From the NCBI GenBank assembly GCA_031273775.1, contig JAISRF010000061.1, positions 1-14,121 on the forward strand: a stretch of 14,121 nt of DNA. The letters run 5' to 3'. Below, in pieces: positions 7,242 through 12,783 of this stretch. Both the position numbers and the translations under genes were made by a program. The DNA comes from Oscillospiraceae bacterium. GTDB taxonomy: Bacteria > Bacillota > Clostridia > Oscillospirales > Acutalibacteraceae. Under the pieces are notes generated by a model that saw only the letters and a list, made by a program, of their open reading frames with translations, was not told the DNA's origin and ran no database searches. Each line of letters begins with the position of its first letter. The first letter of the stretch is position 1.

Positions 7242-9278
7242 ATGAGTGAAAAGATATTAGTCTTTATAGATGGAGTTCCGGAACCTTGCTTTGCCGGAGA
7301 GACTGTGTTGCAAGCGGCTCGGCATGCGGGAATAAATATCCCTACCCTTTGTCACAGCCCGCTTGTCAAGCCGTTCGGTGCTTGCGGAGTGTGCCTGACG
7401 GAGGTGAATGGCAACTCCAGGCTGGTGCGCGCCTGTGCCACCCAAGTGAATGACGGAATGGAAGTGGTTACCCGTTCCCCTCGTATCGATTCAGCGCGGC
7501 GGGCGGCGTTGGAACTGCTTTTGGGTGACCACACGGGGGATTGCGTTGCCCCCTGTACCCTGAATTGTCCGGCGCAAACCCGCTGTCAAGCCTATGTCAA
7601 GTTGTTGGCACAGGGTGAATATGACCACGCCATTGCCGTCATCATGGAGAAAATCCCACTGCCCGCCAGTATCGGGCGGGTGTGCCCTCACCCCTGTGAA
7701 ACCGCCTGCCGCCGCCAATTCGCCGAGGAACCGGTGTCCATAGCGGCGTTAAAGGCGTTCGCTGCGGGTCACGGCACATATAAACCGGAGTTCGCGCCTG
7801 CAACCGGCAAGCGGGTCGCCATAATCGGAGGAGGGCCGGGGGGGCTGACCGCGGCTTATTTCCTGCGGTTGGCGGGTCACGGAATTTGTATTTATGAGGC
7901 CATGCCCAAGCCCGGCGGAATGCTGCGCTACGGCATTCCCGAATACCGGTTGCCGAAAGCGGTATTGGACAAAGAAATTGAACTGATTGAGTCGCTCGGG
8001 GTGGAAATCCGCTGCAATGAAAAATTGGCGGGCGATGATGAACTGTCGCGTTTGCTGCGCAACTTTGACGCGGTTGTGGTAGCGACCGGCGCGTGGCGGG
8101 GTATGAAAACCGGCGTTTCCGGTGAAGACCTGCCCGGCGTAACGGATGGAATTGCCTTTCTGCGCGAGGTTGCCCTAACAGGCGAATATAATGTCGGCGA
8201 GCGGGTAGCAGTCGTGGGTGGCGGCAACACCGCCATGGACGCTTGCCGTACCGCGGTGCGCCTGGGCGCGAAAGAGGTAACTGTCATCTACCGGCGCGCT
8301 ATTGAGGAAATGCCCGCCCAAAAGCTTGAAATTGAGGAAGCGGAGGAAGAAGGGGTTATCTTCAAAACTCTCTGTAACCCGTCTGAAATCTTTGGGAACA
8401 CAAAGGTTACCGGCGTGCGCCTGCAAAAGCAGGAACCGGGTCCGCCGGACGAAAGCGGTCGCCGCGCCCCTGTGCCGGTGGACGAATTTGAGGAACTCGC
8501 GGTTGATACGGTCATCCTTGCCGTCGGTCAGCGCTTGGAGGACAGCGGGTTTACGTCTTTGGGCAAAACCCAACGCGGCAATTTCGCGGTGGACGAGTTG
8601 ACCTTTTCCACCAATCAACCCGGCGTTTTCGCCATCGGGGACGCGGTAAACAAAGGCGCGGATATTGCCGTCAATGCCATAGCGCACGGAGAAAAAGCGG
8701 CGCGAGCCATAGATGCGTACCTGAAGGGCGTGAATTTGCCTTACAAGCCGCCCGTTCTTTCCAGGCGGGGAATAAAAGGACGCGCGGATATCCCCGAGGT
8801 GGGCAGTTTTCCAAGAGAAATTCCGCGGGTTCAGTCTGCCAAAACACGTAAAAACAGCTTTTCGGAGTACGTTTCCCTGCTTACGCCCGAGCAGGTCAAA
8901 AACGAATCGGCGCGGTGCCTGGAATGCGGTTGCTCCGCGTATGAAAAATGCAAGCTGATCGCCAATGCAAACGAATATCTGTCGCCGGAAATCATCATCA
9001 CAGGCAAGCATCACACATCGGAAATCAAACAAATAAGCAATCACATCCGGTTTGACCGCGGCAAGTGCGTTTTGTGCGGGTTGTGTGTGCGCATTTGCGC
9101 GGAGCATGAAGGTAAAATCGCGCTCGGGTTTGTGGGACGTGGCTTCGACACTGCCATTTCGCCGGCGTTTGGACTGCCTCTGGAGCAAAGTGACTGCAAC
9201 AACTGCCAAAAATGCGTGGAAAACTGCCCCACAGGAGCGATGACATGTTTGGATTGCACGGTATTTGAGACTTTGTGA
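7242..9278 (+). CDS. FAD-dependent pyridine nucleotide oxidoreductase fused to NuoG-type and 2x[4Fe-4S] ferredoxin domains (StnA/NfnB-like)
   Basis: 678 residues, soluble. In order: a NuoG/HydA-type [2Fe-2S] domain (C37, C48, C51, C65); a cysteine-rich link (H97, C101, C105, C109, C115, then C148, C152, C156); a GltD/NfnB-like flavoprotein with the FAD loop IIGGGPGG (194-201), the second nucleotide site VVGGGNTAMD (324-333, NAD(P)H) and GVFAIGDAVNKG (461-472); a four-Cys patch (C559, C562, C564, C570); and a C-terminal ferredoxin pair, CVLCGLCVRIC (609-619) and CNNCQKCVENC (652-662), each followed by the sequence seen in HydA/FdhA ferredoxin regions. No H-cluster or molybdopterin domain is present. 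Family knowledge: such fusions pair with HydB-like subunits in Sporomusa-type Nfn, coupling NADH, NADPH and ferredoxin. ATG has AGGGAG (7228-7233) at 8 bases. Annotators may call it a glutamate synthase small subunit or NAD(P)-binding protein. Confidence 0.88.
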   Translation: MSEKILVFIDGVPEPCFAGETVLQAARHAGINIPTLCHSPLVKPFGACGVCLTEVNGNSRLVRACATQVNDGMEVVTRSPRIDSARRAALELLLGDHTGDCVAPCTLNCPAQTRCQAYVKLLAQGEYDHAIAVIMEKIPLPASIGRVCPHPCETACRRQFAEEPVSIAALKAFAAGHGTYKPEFAPATGKRVAIIGGGPGGLTAAYFLRLAGHGICIYEAMPKPGGMLRYGIPEYRLPKAVLDKEIELIESLGVEIRCNEKLAGDDELSRLLRNFDAVVVATGAWRGMKTGVSGEDLPGVTDGIAFLREVALTGEYNVGERVAVVGGGNTAMDACRTAVRLGAKEVTVIYRRAIEEMPAQKLEIEEAEEEGVIFKTLCNPSEIFGNTKVTGVRLQKQEPGPPDESGRRAPVPVDEFEELAVDTVILAVGQRLEDSGFTSLGKTQRGNFAVDELTFSTNQPGVFAIGDAVNKGADIAVNAIAHGEKAARAIDAYLKGVNLPYKPPVLSRRGIKGRADIPEVGSFPREIPRVQSAKTRKNSFSEYVSLLTPEQVKNESARCLECGCSAYEKCKLIANANEYLSPEIIITGKHHTSEIKQISNHIRFDRGKCVLCGLCVRICAEHEGKIALGFVGRGFDTAISPAFGLPLEQSDCNNCQKCVENCPTGAMTCLDCTVFETL

Positions 9279-9373
9279 GAAGAGCTGAAGCAGTGATCCG
9301 CCCGAACGGATTCGCCGCCCTTGACACGCCGTCTTGAGCGCACTATTTGACCGCTATATTCAAAAGCCATTCT

Positions 9374-9392
9374 GTCTTTCTCCCCGAAAGAC
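9374..9392 (+). terminator. Weak terminator-like hairpin after the redox genes
   Basis: GTCTTTC (9374-9380), loop tcccc, GAAAGAC (9386-9392): a perfect 7-bp stem about 95 bases after the oxidoreductase stop, followed by AT-rich but interrupted T stretches rather than a clean T-run. The rest of 9279-9520 holds only a small ATCCG/CGGAT hairpin near 9297-9312 and no convincing gene. Confidence 0.3.
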
Positions 9393-9520
9393 AAATTTCA
9401 TTTATATTTCATTTTGTAAAACGAGATGCAACCTACGGCAGCGATTGTCACCACCATCGCTTTTCGCTTGCCATCCGTGCGTTTCGGTTTACATTTGAAC
9501 GTGCAATATAAAACAGACTA

Positions 9521-9549
9521 TTGATTTTTCTGCAATTTTAGGTTATAAT
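9521..9549 (+). promoter_or_regulatory. Sigma-A-type promoter of the DUF4143 ATPase gene
   Basis: TTGATT (9521-9526), 17-base spacer, TATAAT (9544-9549). The predicted start of transcription is near 9556, giving a leader of only about 15 bases that begins at the Shine-Dalgarno site. Confidence 0.75.
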
Positions 9550-9571
9550 AAATGCGGAGGTGAAACATTTT

Positions 9572-10870
9572 ATGGAACGAAAGATTGTAAAAGACCTACT
9601 TGCGTGGAAAAGCAACCCCGATAAACAGCCTTTGCTTTTACAGGGGGCGCGGCAAGTAGGCAAGACCTATACCTTGCTTTCCTTTGGCAAGCAATACTAC
9701 AAAAACGTGGCCTATTTTAGTATGGAGGAATCCAAAGGAATACCCGCGATTTTCGAGCGCGATTTGAACCCGGAGCGCATTGTTCGGGAACTGTCCGCAC
9801 AGAGCGGACAGACCATTTTGCCCGGTGATACGCTGTTGATTTTTGACGAAATTCAAGCCTGTGAACAGGCGCTCACTTCCCTAAAATACTTTGCGGAACG
9901 CGCTCCGCAGTATCACATTATCGCGGCGGACAGTCTGCTGGGCGTGGCTATGAAACGGGAGAAATTCTCGTTTCCTGTGGGCAAGGTGGATATGCTCCAT
10001 CTGTACCCGATGGATTTTGAGGAATTTCTGTGGGCAATCGAACAGAAAGAACTATGCGCTTTAATCCGGGAAGCCTACGCCGGATTTACGCCGCTGTCAC
10101 TCCACGACACCGCAATGGATTTATACAAAACCTATCTTGTGGTGGGCGGTATGCCCCGCGTGGTGCAGGAATACGCCGACAAAAAAGATTTTGATTTTGT
10201 GGTTGCCCTGCAACGGACTTTGAACGATTCATATATCGCGGACATGGCGAAATACGCGACGCCGCAGGAAACCACTCGCATTATGGCGGCGTGGGCGTCC
10301 GTTCCGGCGCAGCTTGCAAAAGAGAATCACAAATTTCAGTACAAGGTGATAAAAACCGGGGCACGGGCGAACGAGTACGAGGTTGCGCTGGACTGGTTGA
10401 CGGCGGCGGGAATGATTCACAAATGCGTTCAGGTGACCCAGGGGAAAATGCCCCTGTCGGCCTATGCGGACAATGGCGCGTTTAAGGTCTACATGGTGGA
10501 CACCGGGCTGCTTTGCTCCAAGTTTGACATTGCCGCTAACGTTGTACTGCACACCCCTCACAGCTTTGACGGATTTAAGGGCGCGCTAACCGAAAACTAC
10601 ATTTGCCAAGCCCTTGCGGTGAATGGAATTACTCCCTATTATTGGGCGTCACAGGGCAAGGCCGAGGTGGATTTTATCTTTCAGGACAGACAGGGCAGCA
10701 TTATCCCGTTGGAAGCAAAATCGGCGGAAAATGTGCGTTCCAAAAGTCTGCGAAACTATCGGGATATTTACAAACCGGAAGTGTCCATCCGCGTGTCGGC
10801 CAAGAACTTTGGCTTTGAAAACGGTATCAAGAGCGTTCCGTTATATGCGGTGTTCTGTGTTACAATTTGA
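9572..10870 (+). CDS. AAA family ATPase with C-terminal DUF4143 (PD-(D/E)xK-like) domain
   Basis: A 432-residue protein of the AAA_14 plus DUF4143 family, widespread and patchy in gut and anaerobic bacteria; its cellular role is not established. Seen: Walker A GARQVGKT (25-32), Walker B LLIFDE (88-93), then AADSLLG (118-124), where many relatives have a small residue in place of the Asp, and the family motif YPMDFEEFL (145-153). The C-terminal half contains GALTENYICQAL (337-348) and EVDFIF...LEAKS, with D367, E381 and K383 spaced as in PD-(D/E)xK nuclease folds. I prefer ATG 9572 over the GTG at 9560, because that GTG lies inside the GGAGGTGA Shine-Dalgarno sequence (9556-9563), which is 8 bases from the ATG. 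It has its own promoter and terminator, so it is a monocistronic unit independent of its neighbours. Confidence 0.88.
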   Translation: MERKIVKDLLAWKSNPDKQPLLLQGARQVGKTYTLLSFGKQYYKNVAYFSMEESKGIPAIFERDLNPERIVRELSAQSGQTILPGDTLLIFDEIQACEQALTSLKYFAERAPQYHIIAADSLLGVAMKREKFSFPVGKVDMLHLYPMDFEEFLWAIEQKELCALIREAYAGFTPLSLHDTAMDLYKTYLVVGGMPRVVQEYADKKDFDFVVALQRTLNDSYIADMAKYATPQETTRIMAAWASVPAQLAKENHKFQYKVIKTGARANEYEVALDWLTAAGMIHKCVQVTQGKMPLSAYADNGAFKVYMVDTGLLCSKFDIAANVVLHTPHSFDGFKGALTENYICQALAVNGITPYYWASQGKAEVDFIFQDRQGSIIPLEAKSAENVRSKSLRNYRDIYKPEVSIRVSAKNFGFENGIKSVPLYAVFCVTI

Positions 10871-10891
10871 TGTAAGCGCGAAATACCAAGC

Positions 10892-10927
10892 GGCGGTTGC
10901 CCTCACGGGTAACCGCCACGCTTTTTT
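10892..10927 (+). terminator. Intrinsic terminator of the DUF4143 ATPase gene
   Basis: GGCGGTTGCCC (10892-10902) pairs with GGGTAACCGCC (10907-10917) in an 11-bp stem with one G-U pair and a 4-base loop, followed after four bases by TTTTTT (10922-10927). It lies 22 bases after the stop codon. Confidence 0.85.
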
Positions 10928-10937
10928 ATTAATCCTT

Positions 10938-11066
10938 TTATTTCTTCCCACCGCGCATTTTCTTTGCCGTGCCTATCAGCAACTCCAAAGAATCGGCGTC
11001 CAGTCCCTTGACTTCGTGGAGCAGGGCTTTCACCCGTCTTTCTTTATCTATAGTTCCGCAAATAAA
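10938..11066 (-). pseudogene. C-terminal remnant of a - strand gene (possibly an XRE-type regulator tail)
   Basis: The - strand is open from 11066 down to a TAA at 10938-10940 and reads (in parts) KERRVKALLHEVKGLD, then ADSLELLIGTAKKM, RGGKK. This is an amphipathic, well-composed coding-like tail resembling the C-termini of clostridial XRE-family regulators, but it is too short for certainty. Its own frame is closed immediately upstream by a stop (11067-11069), no usable start codon with a ribosome site exists, and the other - strand frames beyond 11067 do not continue it. It is therefore a truncated gene, cut where the AT-richer block starts. Alternative: a chance open stretch. Confidence 0.4.
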
Positions 11067-11120
11067 TTAGACTTACATGTTATTCCTTGCACTTTGAAAA
11101 CCGCATAAATATCATAAATA

Positions 11121-11141
11121 TTGGCATTTCTCGCTTGCCAA
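11121..11141. promoter_or_regulatory. Inverted-repeat operator candidate TTGGCA-N9-TGCCAA
   Basis: TTGGCA (11121-11126) and its exact reverse complement TGCCAA (11136-11141), 9 bases apart. The right arm overlaps the -35 box of the first promoter candidate, the position expected for a repressor site. Confidence 0.45.
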
Positions 11142-11163
11142 AGTAGGTCGAATGGCGTATAAT
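11135..11163 (+). promoter_or_regulatory. Promoter candidate P1 of the loaP leader
   Basis: TTGCCA (11135-11140), 17-base spacer, TATAAT (11158-11163). Only one mismatch to the sigma-A consensus in total. Confidence 0.6.
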
Positions 11164-11206
11164 GTAAGTATAATTAAGTGTTTAAAAATTTTTTACGAAT
11201 TTGCTG

Positions 11207-11235
11207 TTGACAGTTTCGACAGGATGTGCTATAAC
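11207..11235 (+). promoter_or_regulatory. Promoter candidate P2 of the loaP leader
   Basis: TTGACA (11207-11212, perfect), 17-base spacer, TATAAC (11230-11235). Transcription would start near 11242. The spacer contains one copy of the TTCGACAG direct repeat. Confidence 0.72.
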
Positions 11236-11257
11236 ACTAAATATTTAGATTCGACAG
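11215..11257 (+). repeat. Direct repeat TTCGACAG around the P2 -10 box
   Basis: TTCGACAG occurs at 11215-11222 (P2 spacer) and 11250-11257 (just past the start site), 35 bases apart. It is a candidate binding site for a regulator, but it could be chance. Confidence 0.4.
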
Positions 11258-11395
11258 ATTATCTAATGCGCTTCTTACCGAAAGGGAGATACTTTGAGAA
11301 AGAAAATCGGCTGAATCTGAGTATCTAATGAAGGCAACCGCTTTATTTACAAATCACGGCTTGTCTTTTAAAGAAAAATAGTGTAGAATATAAGG
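11242..11395 (+). promoter_or_regulatory. Upstream part of the loaP leader with competing stem-loops
   Basis: TTAGAT (11245-11250) can pair with ATCTAA at 11261-11266 or at 11323-11328. The second copy overlaps AGTATCT (11320-11326), which can instead pair with AGATACT (11287-11293). TATCTAATG is directly repeated at 11260-11268 and 11322-11330. These are mutually exclusive foldings. No coding frame is visible in this stretch. Confidence 0.35.
11361..11389 (+). promoter_or_regulatory. Promoter candidate P3, just before the structured RNA
   Basis: TTGTCT (11361-11366), 17-base spacer, TAGAAT (11384-11389). It would start transcription near 11396, at the 5' edge of the structured RNA. The -35 box is weak. 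Confidence 0.45.
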
Positions 11396-11587
11396 GTAAC
11401 ATAGGAGTGAATGCTCCGGAAGGCAGACTGATGGCTAAACGGCTAATGCGTCAACTACATAGCCCTGAGCCCGGCGGCTGGACAAGTTCCTGTTCCGCAG
11501 GTTTAATTTGTCTGCAATACAAGGCTTTTCACCATGCGAAAAACGGCACAAGACTGTAGCTTAGACGCTACGCTTGTGCCGTTTTTA
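11396..11587 (+). ncRNA. Candidate structured leader RNA or small RNA (about 190 nt), class unknown
   Basis: Non-coding stretch with several nested stems: GGAG/CTCC (11404-11407 with 11414-11417); an enclosing helix GCAGAC/GTCTGC (11423-11428 with 11510-11515); and inside it GGCTA/TAGCC (11433-11437 with 11460-11464), AGCC-cggc-GGCT (11468-11479) and CCTG-ttccg-CAGG (11489-11501). It ends in a strong intrinsic terminator. A multi-branched fold of this kind before a terminator and a gene fits a riboswitch-like attenuator or a free small RNA. I compared it from memory with T-box, c-di-GMP, cobalamin, SAM, TPP, lysine, ZTP, SRP and 6S patterns and found no match. Confidence 0.5.
11539..11586. 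terminator. Strong intrinsic terminator in the loaP leader
   Basis: AAAAACGGCACAAG (11539-11552) and CTTGTGCCGTTTTT (11573-11586) are perfect reverse complements (14 bp). An inner stem GTAGC/GCTAC (11556-11560 with 11567-11571) adds stability. The flanking A-run and T-run make it potentially bidirectional. It lies between the leader promoters and loaP, so loaP needs read-through, regulated opening or another promoter. Confidence 0.88.
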
Positions 11588-11603
11588 TATTACCTCACAA
11601 TTT

Positions 11604-11746
11604 ATTGTGGGTGAAACAAGCACCTGTCTGAACCCAATCGTCGCCTGGCGCGTTGGCGGATACAGGGATCATCAGATGACGACGGGAACCCTTCTTCCGA
11701 AGGGCGAAAGGGCGAAGCTGTATCTATCGAAAGGCGGATTTCCTCC
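11604..11746 (+). promoter_or_regulatory. Second structured leader segment directly before loaP
   Basis: Hairpin-rich and non-coding. TGGGT/ACCCA (11608-11612 with 11632-11636). GATACAG/CTGTATC (11659-11665 with 11718-11724) encloses TCAT-cag-ATGA (11669-11679) and the perfect CCCTTC-ttcc-GAAGGG (11689-11704). TCGTC (11638-11642) can pair alternatively with GACGA (11678-11682). Just before the start codon, GGCGGA (11733-11738) may serve as the Shine-Dalgarno site, and a CCTCC (11742-11746) could mask it. Possible roles are a LoaP recognition hairpin or translational control. Confidence 0.45.
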
Positions 11747-12292
11747 ATGATGTACACCGATTACCCAAATTACTGGTATGTCCTGTTCGTGCTCACTGGC
11801 AAAGAGCATGAGGCGGAAAGGGATCTTCGCAGGACATTTGAAAAAGAGGAAATATCCCCTTTCCTGCCGACTGTGGAGAAATATATCAAAACCAGTAGCG
11901 GCGCACACAAAGAAAATCATCTGATGTTCCCCGGATATGTTTTTGTAGAAACCGAGTTGGAAGGTGCGGTCTTTCGGAACAGATCAAGTGATGTCATTCG
12001 CAAATCAAAGCACATCATGAAGTTGTTGGCTAACGGCAGCGAGGACAGTATGGCCGTAACCGATGCGGAGCGCAAAGCATTATCTGAGTTGTGGCAGGAC
12101 GAGCGAAAAATTGATGTGTCAGAAGGTTTCATTGAGGGTGATAAGGTGATTATCATCGCGGGTCCGCTGAAAGGCCACGAAAGCGACATCAAAAAAATCG
12201 ACCGCCACCACCGCACAGCGATTGTGGAAGTCGAGCTGCTTGGGAGAGCGTGTCCGCTGACGGTTGGGTTGGATATTGTTCGAAAGGTCTAA
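11747..12292 (+). CDS. loaP: LoaP-type NusG paralogue (processive transcription antiterminator)
   Basis: 181 residues. The N-terminal NGN domain opens with NYWYVLFVLTGKEHEAERDL (8-27) and contains the NusG-family core HLMFPGYVFVET (58-69); it binds RNA polymerase. The C-terminal KOW domain starts at about 128 with FIEGDKVIIIAGPLKGHE (128-145). Length, the sequence after PGYVFVE and the KOW wording match LoaP specialised paralogues of Firmicutes rather than housekeeping NusG, which would sit beside secE and rplK. Established for LoaP: it is encoded next to large biosynthetic operons and lets polymerase pass terminators there, recognising an RNA hairpin in the leader. Two ATGs (11747 and 11750) are possible starts. 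It follows a terminator-containing leader and precedes a PqqD-like gene and an ABC exporter, which are its likely targets. Confidence 0.87.
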   Translation: MMYTDYPNYWYVLFVLTGKEHEAERDLRRTFEKEEISPFLPTVEKYIKTSSGAHKENHLMFPGYVFVETELEGAVFRNRSSDVIRKSKHIMKLLANGSEDSMAVTDAERKALSELWQDERKIDVSEGFIEGDKVIIIAGPLKGHESDIKKIDRHHRTAIVEVELLGRACPLTVGLDIVRKV

Positions 12293-12442
12293 TTTTTTTG
12301 GTTCAATAACTTCGCTTTCAATTTTGATTGTTCATATTATTTGATAGGAACAAAATGTAGAGAGTGCGAAGATGGGCGAGTTCGGGGTTAGCAAGATTAC
12401 TGTAGTATGCAATTTATTTTTTGAAAGGAAAGGATTACGACT
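12293..12442 (+). other. AT-rich intergenic segment between loaP and the PqqD-like gene
   Basis: 150 bases. A T7 run follows the loaP stop directly but without a preceding hairpin. No sigma-A promoter pair with proper spacing was found. A ribosome site (GGAAAGGA, 12427-12434) for the next gene is clear. Confidence 0.4.
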
Positions 12443-12736
12443 ATGTACGAATCGCACAAAAACTTTAGACTTAAAAGGCAGTATAGACTGGGGATTTCTG
12501 ATGATAACAATTACATTCTTTCTGTTACCGGATACAAATGCGTTTTTTTAAATCCTATAACAGCATTTATGCTTAATTGTATCTTGAAAATGACCTCACC
12601 GAAAGCCGAAAGTCATATCAGCGAATTGCTTAATATAAGTGAAACAGACACGCATAAGCGAGTTACTGAATTGATGAACAGGTTATTTGAATACCTTGAA
12701 ATTGATAGAACAGTGTTCCCACGAAGAACGAATTGA
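12443..12736 (+). CDS. Small PqqD-like protein (putative RiPP recognition element)
   Basis: 97 residues, no signal peptide or membrane segment, no cysteine cluster. The pattern NYILSVTGYKCVFLNPITAFML (23-44 region, split here as NYILSVTGY, then KCVFLNPITAFML) is a beta-hairpin followed by the LN-x-x-x-A-x-x-L helix start seen in PqqD-fold proteins. Two further helices (SHISELLNISETDTHKRV, then TELMNRLFEYLEI) complete a winged-helix-like fold. In RiPP clusters such proteins bind the leader peptide and present it to a radical-SAM or other maturase. GGAAAGGA lies 8 bases before the ATG. It sits between loaP and an ABC exporter and has an AT-rich composition unlike the genes before 10871. The assignment rests on pattern similarity only. 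Alternatives are a generic small winged-helix protein or an unrecognised cluster protein. Confidence 0.45.
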   Translation: MYESHKNFRLKRQYRLGISDDNNYILSVTGYKCVFLNPITAFMLNCILKMTSPKAESHISELLNISETDTHKRVTELMNRLFEYLEIDRTVFPRRTN

Positions 12737-12783
12737 ATTGTCTGGTACATACGCAACAATGTTTAATAGTCAAAGTGAGTGGT

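Noticed and set aside
8175..9209. Long - strand open frame (344 codons) opposite the FAD oxidoreductase; similar ones at 5495-6235 and 829-1392
   Set aside because: They lie wholly antisense to well-recognised genes, their translations show no domain, and they are a by-product of the GC-biased codon usage of the + strand genes.
9398..9520. - strand open stretch of 39 codons, Lys/Arg-rich, as a gene remnant
   Set aside because: It has no start codon with a ribosome site, overlaps the ATPase promoter, is not recognisable, and this length of open frame is expected by chance.
9560..9562. GTG at 9560 as start of the DUF4143 ATPase
   Set aside because: It lies inside the Shine-Dalgarno sequence itself; ATG at 9572 has correct spacing and begins where homologues do.
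11404..11515. Assignment of the structured RNA to T-box, SRP RNA, 6S RNA, hammerhead or a known riboswitch
   Set aside because: The T-box TGGNACCGCG is absent. CCGGAAGG resembles an SRP motif but its context is wrong. CTGATGG differs from the hammerhead CTGATGA core. No other class consensus fits.
12293..12299. T7 run after the loaP stop as an intrinsic terminator
   Set aside because: No hairpin precedes it, so read-through into the next genes is expected.
12372..12551. 59-codon + strand ORF as a candidate precursor peptide of the cluster
   Set aside because: Most of it overlaps the PqqD-like gene in another frame, it has no ribosome site, and it lacks a recognisable leader/core layout.
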